64,000 nucleotides of DNA from Pseudoalteromonas umbrosa (GCF_030125375.1 NZ_JASJUU010000003.1:1119174-1183173); one strand, 5' to 3'; shown: positions 19,138 to 28,599, counted from the stretch's first letter. Made by a program: numbers and translations. Notes: generated from the sequence alone by a model not told the origin.

Positions 19138-20472
19138 TTGAAAACCAATTTAGTAACTTCAAAACTTTTAACAAGCTCATTTTTAGTGCTCGTTATACTC
19201 TTTGTGTGTATTAATAGTATAAAAGTACATGCAAATAATAACATCGAATCCGTTCGCCTTTGGTCAGCACCGTCGAGCACGCGAGTCGTTTTCGATTTAA
19301 AAGACAAGCCTGATTATTCGTTTTTTAGTTTACGCTCACCGAATCGCTTGGTCATAGACTTTAGTAATAGCCGAGCTCAAATTGACTTTAAAAAGTTGGC
19401 TCGAAGCGATCATAGAGTTAAAAAAATTCGTACCAGCAAACCTAAGAATAAAAAATCAAAGCGTGTTGTGTTAGAGCTGGATGGTACATATAAACTAGTC
19501 GTTTTTCCTTTAGCACCCACGGGGCAATATGGACATAGGCTTGTTGTGGAGATGCATGATACCGCTAAGCCTAAATCCGTGGTTAAAAATAAAAAGGTTG
19601 ATGAAAATAGAGACGTTGTCATTGCGATTGTGGCTGGACATGGCGGTGATGATCCGGGTTCTATAGGATATAACGGCAGTTATGAAAAGCATGTCACTTT
19701 GGCAATAGCTAAAAAGTTAGCTGCTCAACTAAATCGTCAGCATGGTTTGAAAGCAGTTTTGATTCGTACAGGAGATTATTTTGTCCGGCATGAAAGAAAA
19801 CCTCGTATGGCGCGAGAAAATAAAGCCGATTTATTGATCTCAATTCACGCTGATGCTTTTACTTCTTCTCAACCTAATGGCGCTTCTGTTTTGGTACAGT
19901 CGGCTCGAAGAGCGAACTCGGAATTTACTAAAGTAATAGCGAATCGAGAAAAAGAGTCTCAATTACTTGGTGGCGCAGGAGAAATCATTAAAACTACGCA
20001 AGACGATAATTTGGCGGTGATCCTTGCTGACATGACCAAAGAGTTTACGACTCAAAGCAGCTATGTGTTCGCTACAGAAGCTTTAAAAGAGTTAAAAAAG
20101 GTGACTAAGTTACACAAGACAAAACCTGTCGGGTTAAGTTTGGCGGTATTGACGGCGCAAGATATACCATCGGTCCTTATTGAAACGGGTTTTATATCAA
20201 ACCCAAAAGATGAAAAAAACTTAAATAATCCTGCTCACCAGAAAAAATTAGCGGTTGCGATCACTGGCGCAATTAAAAATTATTTTACTCGTTACCCTCC
20301 CAAAGGCACTTTATTGGCAAGTAAAAATGCGCCTGTGCATAGCGTCGTAAATGGTGAATCTTTATCGCTTATTGCACAGCGCTATAACGTTTCTTTGTCA
20401 GCACTGAAACAAAAAAATGGGTTGAAGTCTAACACTATTCATGTCGGACAGAAGTTGATGATCCCGCAGTGA
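19138..20472 (+). CDS. N-acetylmuramoyl-L-alanine amidase with AMIN and LysM domains
   Basis: 444 residues, AmiC-type periplasmic enzyme that cuts the stem peptide from septal murein. A signal helix at 10-32 ends VHA; an AMIN domain spans about 38-140; the Amidase_3 domain about 155-380 has zinc ligands in VAGHGGDDPG, the Glu of SYEKHVTLAIAKKL and SIHADA, plus the catalytic Glu in VLIETGFISN; a C-terminal LysM (400-443) starts HSVVNGESLSLIAQRYN. The start is TTG: a TAG lies 21 bases upstream in frame and no ATG precedes the signal helix. AAAGGG sits about 7 bases before the TTG. Confidence 0.92.
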   Translation: MKTNLVTSKLLTSSFLVLVILFVCINSIKVHANNNIESVRLWSAPSSTRVVFDLKDKPDYSFFSLRSPNRLVIDFSNSRAQIDFKKLARSDHRVKKIRTSKPKNKKSKRVVLELDGTYKLVVFPLAPTGQYGHRLVVEMHDTAKPKSVVKNKKVDENRDVVIAIVAGHGGDDPGSIGYNGSYEKHVTLAIAKKLAAQLNRQHGLKAVLIRTGDYFVRHERKPRMARENKADLLISIHADAFTSSQPNGASVLVQSARRANSEFTKVIANREKESQLLGGAGEIIKTTQDDNLAVILADMTKEFTTQSSYVFATEALKELKKVTKLHKTKPVGLSLAVLTAQDIPSVLIETGFISNPKDEKNLNNPAHQKKLAVAITGAIKNYFTRYPPKGTLLASKNAPVHSVVNGESLSLIAQRYNVSLSALKQKNGLKSNTIHVGQKLMIPQ

Positions 20473-20582
20473 TCGGGCAGTAATTTAGTTTATTCATGTT
20501 AGTATTTTACTTGTAAGTGTTATTCTGCGTTGAGTGCTTATTCCTTTAGTCAGCAATCGCCTAGCGAATTAAATCTTTATAT

Positions 20583-21158
20583 TTATTTGCATTTACTCTG
20601 CTTACGAGTTGATTTCAATGTGCGTGCATCAAAATCCGCTTTTGGGTGATACTCAGTGAGGTTGCCACGTGTATCCAATTCATAGTCACAGCAAGCATGA
20701 AAAACGTCATTCAGCTCTGTTCGAGCTTTTTGTACTCGGGATTTTACCGTCGAGTAGCTGATAGATAGTTCTTGTGCGAGTTGTTTTTGAGTTTTACCCT
20801 CGAGCTCAACTTCTTCCAGTAAATAGGCACTTCTCTGGGGCAGTGACTGGATAAAAGGCTTGATGCATTGTGCCAGTTCCATTTTTATATTTCTTTGCTG
20901 CGATTCATACCATAGTTGCTGTGATTGAATGTGTTTCTCCTGTCCATTTTTGCGGTAATGATCTATCACAGTATGGTGTGCTATTTGAAAAAGCCATGCT
21001 TTGACGCTGCTTTTTTTATTTAAACTGTGCATGGCGAGATGCGTTTTTAGTAACACATCTTGCAATAAGTCTTCAACGTCGTCAGGGTTGGACACTTTGC
21101 TGTGTAAAAACGCATTTAAACTGCTTCTATATTCTTGCCAGATTTCTTCTATGGTCAT
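20583..21158 (-). CDS. sigZ: RNA polymerase sigma factor, SigZ-like
   Basis: About 191 residues from the chosen start. Region 2 contains DVEDLLQDVLLKTH and WLFQIAHHTVIDHYRK; region 4 contains LEGKTQKQLAQELSISYSTVKSRVQKAR. The C-terminal tail HACCDYELDTRGN is characteristic of the SigZ group of ECF sigma factors and carries adjacent cysteines. An ATG 14 codons upstream has no ribosome site, whereas the ATG at 21158 starts MTIEEIWQEY like other members. The gene lies just downstream of arsH on the same strand, so the two are probably co-transcribed. No anti-sigma gene is nearby. Confidence 0.85.
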   Translation of the reverse strand: MTIEEIWQEYRSSLNAFLHSKVSNPDDVEDLLQDVLLKTHLAMHSLNKKSSVKAWLFQIAHHTVIDHYRKNGQEKHIQSQQLWYESQQRNIKMELAQCIKPFIQSLPQRSAYLLEEVELEGKTQKQLAQELSISYSTVKSRVQKARTELNDVFHACCDYELDTRGNLTEYHPKADFDARTLKSTRKQSKCK

Positions 21159-21205
21159 ATCAACTCTCAAAAGAGCAATAGCATATTTACTATTGCCCAT
21201 TTATA

Positions 21206-21949
21206 TTAGCAGCACGACATCTGTTTAGTTTCAACTGATGGTGTTTTTTGCTCTAAAATATCTGCCATCGCTGGAGGTATTTCTTTTTGTGGAGTAACTT
21301 GGGCTTTTCGCTCACTGTATCTATCTACTAAAAAATCTTTATTGTCTCGGGTTAAATAAGTAAAACGCATCAGTTCTTCCATCACATCAACAACTCTATC
21401 TCGATAGTTGCTTGCCTTCATGGAGCCATCATCATTAAATTCATTATAGGCCTTCGCTACCGAAGATTGATTAGGTATTGTTAGCATGCGCATCCAGCGT
21501 CCTAAAATACGCATATTATTCACCGCATTGAAGCTTTGTGAACCACCGCTGACTTGCATGACGGCAAGCACTTTACCTTGTGTGGGTCTCACTGCACCAA
21601 TGGATAAGGGGATCCAGTCGATTTGGTTTTTAAGCGCTGCAGACATATTGCCATGTAGTTCTGGTGAGCTCCATACTTGTGCTTCAGACCAAGTGACTAA
21701 ATCTCGAAGCTCTAAGACTTTGGGGTGTTCGGCACTCTCTCCATGGTCAAATATGGGTAGACCTTGTGGGTTAAAATATCTGACTTCTGCGCCCATGTAA
21801 GTCAGTATATTGCCCGCTTCAATGGCTACTTTTTTACTTATGGAATTGACTCTTAGTGAGCCATATAAAATAAGCACTTTTGGCTTGTGTTCAGATGCAG
21901 TTTTTACTGGGGTTTGTAAGTTGAATGTGTGAGTGTCGAGATATTGCAT
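21206..21949 (-). CDS. arsH: ArsH-like NADPH-dependent FMN reductase
   Basis: About 247 residues, flavodoxin-like fold. The FMN phosphate loop is [13 protein letters not shown] near residue 30, followed by [31 protein letters not shown] and [15 protein letters not shown], all typical of ArsH. ArsH oxidises trivalent organoarsenicals or acts as a quinone/azo reductase. GGAGG lies 5 bases before the ATG at 21949, which decides the start over one 8 codons upstream. No arsR, arsB or arsC is in the window. It heads an apparent operon with the sigZ-like gene, and ends MSCC. Confidence 0.88.
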   Translation of the reverse strand: MQYLDTHTFNLQTPVKTASEHKPKVLILYGSLRVNSISKKVAIEAGNILTYMGAEVRYFNPQGLPIFDHGESAEHPKVLELRDLVTWSEAQVWSSPELHGNMSAALKNQIDWIPLSIGAVRPTQGKVLAVMQVSGGSQSFNAVNNMRILGRWMRMLTIPNQSSVAKAYNEFNDDGSMKASNYRDRVVDVMEELMRFTYLTRDNKDFLVDRYSERKAQVTPQKEIPPAMADILEQKTPSVETKQMSCC

Positions 21950-22127
21950 AAATGCCTCCAAAAGAATTAACACCTATAAGACGGGGGAGTGTGCAAAAAG
22001 ACGAAAATATATCTTAATTTCTGAAAATTATACTTGTTATATTTTGTTTTCTTTTTTGTGTTGTTTTGTTAGCATTTTCTTGTGGTTATAAAATCACATC
22101 AATTATTATAATAAGGAAAGACAAATA

Positions 22128-22337
22128 ATGATTAAAACAACACTTGCTGCATTAGCAACCATCATTACTATTTCACTGCCTAGTGTTTCTTCAGCTGAAG
22201 AAGCTACTTACGTCGTATGTTATAAAAACGGCTCATTCTTGTGGTATGAGGAGGCATATAGTGATGGCTCTATCAATAGCGCGTATTTTCGTTGTATCAA
22301 TGAAGGTGGCACTCCGCGCGTTTTTGGTGGTCGATAA
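22128..22337 (+). CDS. Small exported protein of unknown function
   Basis: 69 residues with a clear Sec signal (residues 1-23, ending VSSA). The mature part of about 46 residues has two Cys, likely a disulfide, and aromatic-rich segments (SFLWYEEAY, SAYFRC). AAGGA is 11 bases upstream of the ATG and a strong terminator follows, so it is a monocistronic real gene. I do not recognise the family. Confidence 0.7.
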   Translation: MIKTTLAALATIITISLPSVSSAEEATYVVCYKNGSFLWYEEAYSDGSINSAYFRCINEGGTPRVFGGR

Positions 22338-22382
22338 TCATAGCAAAGTAGTTAGCTAAGATTGAATATACTAATGAGAAAT

Positions 22383-22408
22383 AGAGCTACCCAATTGTGG
22401 CTCTTTTT
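22383..22408 (+). terminator. Rho-independent terminator of small exported protein gene
   Basis: AGAGCTAC (22383-22390) and GTGGCTCT (22397-22404) form an 8-bp stem with one G-U pair and a 6-base loop, followed directly by a T-run. Confidence 0.8.
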
Positions 22409-22566
22409 ACTTTAAAACCCTCATGCGTTTGTGATGCTTCTCATAAGCTAATTTCTCGTAATCTAGTTTAATCTCCGCGCGTTCTGCGTTAATGTGTATT
22501 TATAAACGCAGTGCTGATCGTATTTTTTTGCATGTACGTATCTGGTTATAAACAAGAGTGAGAAAT

Positions 22567-22953
22567 ATGACTAAACTAACGATATTTTACGATGGTACGT
22601 GCCCTCTTTGCGTGAAGGAAATGACGGCATTGATTAAACGTGACAAGGCTGCACATATTAAAACAGTGGATATACACAGTGATGAGTTTGTTAACTACCC
22701 AAACATAGACCCAAATCAAGCCAATTTAATTCTGCATGCGCTTGATGAACAAGGCGGCTTGTTGCTCGGATTAGACGTCACACATCGAGCTTGGCAGTTG
22801 GTAGGCATGGGGTGGCTGTACGCACCACTGCGCTGGCCTTTAATTAAACCAATCGCGGATCAGGTTTATTTGTTGTTTGCAAAAAATCGGTATCGTATCT
22901 CGTATTTACTGACAGGCAAGTCGCGTTGCGAAAACGGTGTGTGCCGCCGTTAA
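22567..22953 (+). CDS. DUF393 (DCC family) thiol-disulfide-like protein
   Basis: 128 residues. The N-terminal YDGTCPLCVKEM carries the family's DxxCxxC motif, followed by the WQLVGMGWLYAPLRWP segment with the family Trp pattern. It ends in a Cys pair, SRCENGVCRR. Family members are predicted thioredoxin-like oxidoreductases. The frame extends three codons to a GTG at 22558, but the ATG at 22567 has the better upstream context. The next gene starts 23 bases later on the same strand. Confidence 0.85.
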   Translation: MTKLTIFYDGTCPLCVKEMTALIKRDKAAHIKTVDIHSDEFVNYPNIDPNQANLILHALDEQGGLLLGLDVTHRAWQLVGMGWLYAPLRWPLIKPIADQVYLLFAKNRYRISYLLTGKSRCENGVCRR

Positions 22954-22975
22954 TAGACAGCTATCAAGGAAGGTG

Positions 22976-23428
22976 ATGGTCAAGTTAATTATCCAGTCTC
23001 GATTACAAAATGTGATAGATAGAGCTTATAAAGTTGCATGTTTTTCTTTGCTACAATTTGCGATTGCGAGCTTGTGTATTTTAGCGTTTGATGTGCGTGT
23101 AAATCAGGATCAAATACATGTTGCACTCGTATTCATTGCTTTCATTGTCACGGTTCCACCTATCTGGTTAGCTATATTTAATACAGGAAAAAGTCGCATG
23201 GTAGAACACGGTGTTAAACTGAGCGAAGATAGTTTTGAATTGATACGACTCGGAGAAAGTAGCTTGCTATCTCGCTCTGAAATTATTGAATTTAAGGTGG
23301 CATATGGCTTACTGGGGAAGCAGCTTAGCATCACAGATAAGTCACAAAACACAATTCGCTTTGGCTACTATGTTTTCAACGCTCGGCAAAAACGACAAAT
23401 CATTGCCTATCTACAAGCAGCGCTTTAA
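22976..23428 (+). CDS. Small membrane protein, unknown
   Basis: About 150 residues from the ATG at 22976, which is preceded by AAGGAAGG; a frame extension to 22937 overlaps the previous gene and lacks a ribosome site. Two membrane helices near the N-terminus (about 20-42 and 50-70) are followed by a cytosolic beta-rich domain (VKLSEDSFELIRLGES, QLSITDKSQNTIRFGYY) that looks PH-like. I do not recognise the family. Likely an operon with the DUF393 gene. Confidence 0.7.
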   Translation: MVKLIIQSRLQNVIDRAYKVACFSLLQFAIASLCILAFDVRVNQDQIHVALVFIAFIVTVPPIWLAIFNTGKSRMVEHGVKLSEDSFELIRLGESSLLSRSEIIEFKVAYGLLGKQLSITDKSQNTIRFGYYVFNARQKRQIIAYLQAAL

Positions 23429-23538
23429 GTCTAATATGCTAATTTAGTTACATAAGTTTTAAGTTGAGGAAAAAGTCACAGGCATTAGGGGCTGAGTATG
23501 CTTTACTTCTCAGACCACGAATGTAACCACTTCAACCT

Positions 23539-24600
23539 ATGAATAAAAAGTTTTACGCAATTTTAATCGCCTCTTTTTGCGCTATTGCACTGCAAGCTTG
23601 TTCTGTTGATTCAACGCTAGGCACAGTGCCTGAGCCAAAAAATATCCACTGGCAATCACAGACAAGGTTACCTGCACCACTTCAAGAAGTGTACCCAGCC
23701 GCCTTTGATAGAAAAGTATATGTCGCAGGGGCTTTTGAAAAAATGTCTCCTGAGCATGCTGTGCTCGCTCATTTGGCGGCATCTAAACATACTTATGTTT
23801 ATGATACACAAAATAAAAAGTGGATGAGTGGCCCTGTATTGCCAGAATCTCGACACCATTTAGGACTGATAGCCAATGACAATATGCTTTATGCAATAGG
23901 TGGGTTTAATGCAACTTCACATGATGCATGGCAAGTAAAACGAACTGTTTACACATTACAAAAAGGGCACAATACATGGGGAGCTGGCCCAGACTTGCCA
24001 ATACCTATGGGAGAATCAGTATACGGTGTGGTTAATGGCCATGTGCATGTTGCTGGTGGTCGCACTTTGATAAACGGTAAATTGCGCGATACAAATGCGC
24101 ATTGGGTATTGAAGGCAGGTCGGTGGCAGCAAGCTGCGCCTTTGCCTATAGCCAGTAATTCAGCTACGTCAGTGGTGATCAAAGATCAATGGTATGTGAT
24201 GGGTGGTCGTGTTAATGCACTAGATTTTAAAAATCTCGATAATTTATGGCGATATGATGCCCAGCAGGATAGCTGGGAGAACCTTGCAAACATGCCGCAG
24301 GCCAGTGCTGGACTAGCTAGCGCTGTTTTAAATGGCCAAATCTATGTGTTTGGTGGTGAAGAGTATACATACATCACGAACAATCAGGGAGAGCGAGAAA
24401 TGAAAACGCGTACCTTTGATGGTATTTGGCGCTACGATCCAGACTCCAACCTTTGGCATACTGAACCGACTACAATGACCTCGACGCGCCATGGGCTTGG
24501 TGCATTAACTGTAAACAATCACATCTATTTGCTTGGTGGAGCAACGCAAGCGGGGGCAACGGGTACCTCCGCCACATTTGAGCGCATGTCGTTACAATAA
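23539..24600 (+). CDS. Kelch-repeat lipoprotein
   Basis: 353 residues. The N-terminal signal with lipobox LQAC (Cys about 21) predicts a lipid-anchored periplasmic or outer-membrane protein. Six Kelch-type blades are visible by their paired Gly and spaced Tyr/Trp: YAIGGFN, HVAGGRT, YVMGGRV, YVFGGEE, YLLGGAT and an irregular first one. The blades form a beta-propeller, generally for carbohydrate or protein binding; NanM-type mutarotases share this look, but no sialate genes are nearby. Converges with the HxlR regulator gene with a 22-base gap. Confidence 0.85.
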   Translation: MNKKFYAILIASFCAIALQACSVDSTLGTVPEPKNIHWQSQTRLPAPLQEVYPAAFDRKVYVAGAFEKMSPEHAVLAHLAASKHTYVYDTQNKKWMSGPVLPESRHHLGLIANDNMLYAIGGFNATSHDAWQVKRTVYTLQKGHNTWGAGPDLPIPMGESVYGVVNGHVHVAGGRTLINGKLRDTNAHWVLKAGRWQQAAPLPIASNSATSVVIKDQWYVMGGRVNALDFKNLDNLWRYDAQQDSWENLANMPQASAGLASAVLNGQIYVFGGEEYTYITNNQGEREMKTRTFDGIWRYDPDSNLWHTEPTTMTSTRHGLGALTVNNHIYLLGGATQAGATGTSATFERMSLQ

Positions 24601-24622
24601 AAAAACAGAATTTGGATTGTAA

Positions 24623-25021
24623 CTATTGTTGAATATTTGCCATCAGCTCTTCTAATAATGCCGCACGGTCGTTTTGTGCACGTTCGACTAATTGCGTTGG
24701 TATATTTAAATCTGGGGCGTGCTTTGCGCTCCAAAGTATCATTTCTAACAGAGTCGGCATTAAATCCATACCTGACTTTGTGAGTTGATATACCTTTTTT
24801 CGCTTATCTTTCTTATCAGGTAATTTCTTGATGAGTCCTTGCTTTTCTAACTTCTCTAAGCGACTGGATAGAATGTTGGTAGCCATCTTTTCTTCTGAGT
24901 TTTGTAGTTCAGAGTAAGAATGTTTAGCAAAAAACATCAGATCTCTGATGATCAGTAAACTCCATTTATCCCCAACAATATCAAGCACATTAGAGATAGG
25001 GCAATCAGAACGTTTGGTCAT
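24623..25021 (-). CDS. HxlR-family transcriptional regulator
   Basis: 132 residues. The N-terminal Cys (CPISNVLDIVGDKWSLLIIRDLMF) and the winged helix with LSSRLEKLEKQGLI are diagnostic of HxlR. Family members often respond to quinones or aldehydes through that Cys. It is divergent from the SnoaL-like gene, with repeated TTGCATTT motifs between them, so it probably controls that gene and itself. Confidence 0.9.
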   Translation of the reverse strand: MTKRSDCPISNVLDIVGDKWSLLIIRDLMFFAKHSYSELQNSEEKMATNILSSRLEKLEKQGLIKKLPDKKDKRKKVYQLTKSGMDLMPTLLEMILWSAKHAPDLNIPTQLVERAQNDRAALLEELMANIQQ

Positions 25022-25061
25022 AATAGGTCTCTTTGTTCGATGTCCTTATATGATAATTCAC

Positions 25062-25097
25062 TTGCATTTTGCAATCAAATAATTTAACTTGCATTTT
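25062..25097. promoter_or_regulatory. Candidate HxlR operator repeats
   Basis: TTGCA-TTT-TGCAA at 25062-25074 is a perfect inverted repeat. The decamer CTTGCATTTT occurs at 25061-25070 and again at 25088-25097, 27 bases apart. They lie between the divergent regulator and SnoaL-like genes. Confidence 0.55.
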
Positions 25098-25154
25098 AAA
25101 AGTTAAATGCGAGGCTATTAAAGCCTTGGTTGAATCAAGTTTTAAGGGCAAACA

Positions 25155-25634
25155 ATGAGTACACCACAGATCAATTTACAAGCACTAACTCAATCTCACT
25201 GGCAAGCAGAAGAACTTGGTAATGCCCAAGCTGTAGTCGGATTTGTGCAGTTACTGATGAACGATCACAACTTTGACGCAGTAATCGCGCGCTTTGGAGA
25301 AGATCAATACAAGCAGCACAACCGTACCATGGCTGATGGTATCGGTGGTGTGATAAAAACGCTTAAAGACTTTGTGAAATTAGCACCTGAGTTTAGCTAT
25401 GACGTCAAACGCATGTTTGTTGATGGTGAACAAGTGATCATTCACTCTCATGCGACGTTAAAAGCAAAGCATCGAGGCGATGATACAAAAGGCATGAACA
25501 TTATCGATACGTGGACTGTGAGAGAGGGGAGGTTAGTCGAACATTGGGATGCGATACAGCCATTGGATATGTCTATGCGACTTTATAACTTGTTTATGGG
25601 CGGTAAAATTAACAATGCGAATGGGGTTTTTTAA
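25155..25634 (+). CDS. SnoaL-like (NTF2-fold) protein
   Basis: 159 residues with the SnoaL-like pattern: an early FVQLLMNDHNFDAVIARFGEDQYKQHN helix pair, a GGVIKTLKDF segment, VKRMFVDGEQVIIHSHA and the closing DTWTVREGRLVEHWDAIQP. Family members are small cavity proteins, some isomerases or hydrolases of polyketides or reactive aldehydes. Control by the divergent HxlR regulator suggests a detoxification role (inference). Confidence 0.8.
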   Translation: MSTPQINLQALTQSHWQAEELGNAQAVVGFVQLLMNDHNFDAVIARFGEDQYKQHNRTMADGIGGVIKTLKDFVKLAPEFSYDVKRMFVDGEQVIIHSHATLKAKHRGDDTKGMNIIDTWTVREGRLVEHWDAIQPLDMSMRLYNLFMGGKINNANGVF

Positions 25635-25707
25635 TTCTGGTTCAAACGAAGTTTTTGAGCCCACTTTTATTGGCTAAAGTGGGCAATGTTAAACGTCTTT
25701 TTTAGAG

Positions 25708-26241
25708 TTAACTCGGTTTATACACCGCTTTATTTATCTCAATTTTATGGCAGGTTTTGCCATAGCCAAGCGCATATTTGAGCGTTGGAAATACGCGGTA
25801 GGTGCTGATACTAAAGCTTAACGTAATTAGCCCTGATTGGCCCCAAAGAGAAACAATTTGTGCTTTGAGCTCATCTACATCAGGGTCATGGGCCAGTACC
25901 AGTTCGGTAAAACGCATGGTAAGTGCCACCTCTTTAGGCACCATGTCTTGCTGGTTTTTTATAATATTTTCAATAAGCGCCGGGTCTAATTCAGCTTCTA
26001 ATGCCATATTGATTGCAAGTTGTATGCAGGGCCCGCAATCTTCATTGATGAGTGTGCGTATGCGCGCGGCAAATAATGGACCAATGGGCACCTGCGCGTT
26101 ATGGGATGACATGCTAGTAAAACCCCAATATTTGAAAAAAGCGGCTAAATTAGACTGCAAAATATCTTCCATATATTGCACATCATAATCGTATCTCGAT
26201 TTCATATCTTGTATCTGTTTATTAAGCAAAAATCTGATCAT
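25708..26241 (-). CDS. Carboxymuconolactone decarboxylase/AhpD-like protein
   Basis: 177 residues, all helical. The active-site-like motif EDCGPCIQ (CxxC) sits near residues 68-75 within a helix, as in AhpD-type peroxidase partners. C-terminal part ends YALGYGKTCHKIEI. Probably a thiol-dependent reductase or peroxidase subunit. It lies 11 bases downstream of the MFS gene, so it is in the same operon, which is divergent from a LysR gene. AGGAAG precedes its ATG. Confidence 0.75.
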   Translation of the reverse strand: MIRFLLNKQIQDMKSRYDYDVQYMEDILQSNLAAFFKYWGFTSMSSHNAQVPIGPLFAARIRTLINEDCGPCIQLAINMALEAELDPALIENIIKNQQDMVPKEVALTMRFTELVLAHDPDVDELKAQIVSLWGQSGLITLSFSISTYRVFPTLKYALGYGKTCHKIEINKAVYKPS

Positions 26242-26252
26242 GATACTTCCTT

Positions 26253-27458
26253 TTATTGTTTAGCTTGAGTGGTAAGAGTGGGAGTAGATTGCCCCTTTGC
26301 AGGAGGCGCTATTTTGAGCGGCATATATAAAATGACTGCACAAAGCACAAATAGCGACGCACAGATGGTGAGCATCAGGCTATAGTCAGTTGGTTTTATT
26401 AAAAATGCGGCTAGCATGGGCCCTGACGCCATCGCGATAGAGGATACGAGTGAGCTTATAGTAGACAGTCGTCCACTGGGGCTGATATCAGCTATCGTGG
26501 CAAATAAAAAGGATTGCACAGCAGGCCACGCAAAGAAGAACAGGGCTAGTGCGACAATATAGGCGGTTCTGGAGATGGTTGGTTGAAGTAATACGAGTAC
26601 CGCAACGAGACATAATGAAATGCTGATTACGGTCAGTGGCCGTCTTTTAATAAATGGCGCTTGTATCATGGGAATGACAGCACCGAGCAGGCCCAACAAT
26701 CCTGTAAAAGAAATATAAGTACTCACTTGCGCTTCATTTAAATTTGCTTTGATGCCAATTAAACCGACATAAGCATAAAGCGCGCTGGCTGCGGTTAAAT
26801 AAATAAAAATGACTAGCATAATTGTTATTGAAAGGCCAAGAGAGCCTACTCTTGTATAACTTTCTTGTGACTTAATGTAAGTTGCAAAGCGCCCAGCAGG
26901 AATACTTATTGCCATTAATATACTGAAGGCCGCAATTGTCGCCATAACATAAAATACAGCATGTGCACCTAGGTGAAGCTCAAGCTGTGGCAGTGTGTAC
27001 ATCACTAGTGCACCAATGATAAATTGAATAAATAATAAAAAGCCAAAAGCCCGATTTGTATTGTACATTTTTGCAAGCACAGAAAATGACACGCCAACGG
27101 CCAGCCCACCGGCAAAACCTGTGGCAAATCTCAATACCAACAGGGTGTCAAAGCTAATAATGGCGGGAGAGGTTAATTCCAAGAGCAGTAATACAGACAT
27201 GGCACTGATAATCGTCGGTTTCCAATGTATATATTTCACACTTAAAATAGCCAGCGCAGTGCCAAATAAAGCACCGTATCCATTGAGTGCAACAATTTGA
27301 CCGGCTTGGCTTTCTGCATACCCTAAGCCAATTGCTAGGGCATTCATTAAACCTGGTAAAAAATTGATATAAGAGAGCCCTGACATAGCAATGAAAGCAA
27401 CCGCAAAATATAGCCGTAACGGTTGTTTGTCTGGTGTATCCTCGTTGAATTGTCGCAA
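26253..27458 (-). CDS. MFS transporter
   Basis: 401 residues with 12 predicted membrane helices and a Lys-containing mid-loop (FIKRRPLTV). No substrate can be read from the sequence. The start is TTG 27458, with GGAGG (27466-27470) 7 bases upstream. First gene of an operon with the AhpD-like gene; a LysR gene is divergent with a palindromic LysR-type box between them, so the transporter is probably its target. Confidence 0.85.
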   Translation of the reverse strand: MRQFNEDTPDKQPLRLYFAVAFIAMSGLSYINFLPGLMNALAIGLGYAESQAGQIVALNGYGALFGTALAILSVKYIHWKPTIISAMSVLLLLELTSPAIISFDTLLVLRFATGFAGGLAVGVSFSVLAKMYNTNRAFGFLLFIQFIIGALVMYTLPQLELHLGAHAVFYVMATIAAFSILMAISIPAGRFATYIKSQESYTRVGSLGLSITIMLVIFIYLTAASALYAYVGLIGIKANLNEAQVSTYISFTGLLGLLGAVIPMIQAPFIKRRPLTVISISLCLVAVLVLLQPTISRTAYIVALALFFFAWPAVQSFLFATIADISPSGRLSTISSLVSSIAMASGPMLAAFLIKPTDYSLMLTICASLFVLCAVILYMPLKIAPPAKGQSTPTLTTQAKQ

Positions 27459-27549
27459 AACTTAGCCTCCAAAATAGTACTTTAAAATGGTTAGCTCAGT
27501 GTATGAAGGCACCACTCATGGAAAAATAGTAAAAAATACAGTTCAACCA

Positions 27550-27562
27550 TGAATATAATTCA
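27550..27562. promoter_or_regulatory. LysR-type T-N11-A palindrome
   Basis: TGAATATAATTCA is a 13-base perfect palindrome of the T-N11-A type in the divergent region between the MFS and LysR genes. Confidence 0.55.
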
Positions 27563-27610
27563 CGGATCAAACTGGTATATTGGAGTGAAAAATAAGAAGG
27601 AAGCTATCAA

Positions 27611-28561
27611 ATGGATAAGTTAAGAGCATTGGAGCTATTTATTGCGACTTGTGAAGAAGGTAGCTTTGCCGCGGCCTCTGCATATTGTAATACAGATCCA
27701 TCTGCGGTGAGTAAAGCAATTAGCCGTTTGGAAGCACAGCTTCAAGTAACGCTGATCCAGCGTTCAACCAGACAGTTGAGTGTCACTGATGCAGGTAAGC
27801 AATATTTATCTACTGCTCGAAAGCTGTTGCAGGAACTCTCTGCGTGCGAAGGGGAGATTAAACACCTCAACGACTCGCCCTGCGGCGTGTTGAAGGTTAA
27901 CTCTGCGGTATGTTATGGGCATTTGTACTTACGTCCCGTATTGGCTGCGTTTTGTGCGCGTTACCCCGAGATTAAACTCGACTTGCAAATTAATGACTTG
28001 CATACGGATGTCATTGAGAGTGGTGTAGATATTGCAATTCGAACTGGTTATGTGAAAGACAGTCGGTTAGTTGCGAAAAGGCTCAGCCCAATGGATTTTT
28101 TTGTCTGTGCATCACCAGACTATTTAGCTAAAAATGGTACGCCTGCACTACGAGAGGATTTTAAAGCACATCAGTGGATAGGATTTCGCATTAAAGAAAC
28201 ACAGCAACTACAACCTGTTTATTTACCAGACGAGCAAGGTGATTATGCTCTTTATGGCCTTGAGCCTAGTCATATTACGGACGATGGGGAAATGATGGTG
28301 GCAATGTGTGAGGATGGATTAGGGTTTGCACAGTTACCGCACTTTTTGGCAAAAGCGGGCTTAGAAGCAGGTAGGCTGGTATCTGTCTATCCACATTTTA
28401 GGCCCCCTCAAATTGAGAACGGAGTATTTGCAATATATCCCAAACGTACTTATTTACCTGCTAAAGTGCGGGTCTTTCTCTCATATTTGGCGGATGCACT
28501 CGAAAAGCAAAATGAAAGTGCTTATCAGACATGGGCTGAACGAGTCGCTTATGTGCGATGA
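27611..28561 (+). CDS. LysR-family transcriptional regulator
   Basis: 316 residues. N-terminal winged helix (AAASAYCNTDPSAVSKAISRLEAQL) and the LRTG-type effector domain with DVIESGVDIAIRTG and FGLPQLP-like FAQLPHFLAKAG. Divergent from the MFS/AhpD-like operon, which it probably controls. A decayed second copy of its last 100 bases or so lies about 1 kb downstream (29480-29595). Confidence 0.92.
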   Translation: MDKLRALELFIATCEEGSFAAASAYCNTDPSAVSKAISRLEAQLQVTLIQRSTRQLSVTDAGKQYLSTARKLLQELSACEGEIKHLNDSPCGVLKVNSAVCYGHLYLRPVLAAFCARYPEIKLDLQINDLHTDVIESGVDIAIRTGYVKDSRLVAKRLSPMDFFVCASPDYLAKNGTPALREDFKAHQWIGFRIKETQQLQPVYLPDEQGDYALYGLEPSHITDDGEMMVAMCEDGLGFAQLPHFLAKAGLEAGRLVSVYPHFRPPQIENGVFAIYPKRTYLPAKVRVFLSYLADALEKQNESAYQTWAERVAYVR

Positions 28562-28599
28562 CGAGCATCTCTGTCCGATTATTTTATGTCTAAATCAAT

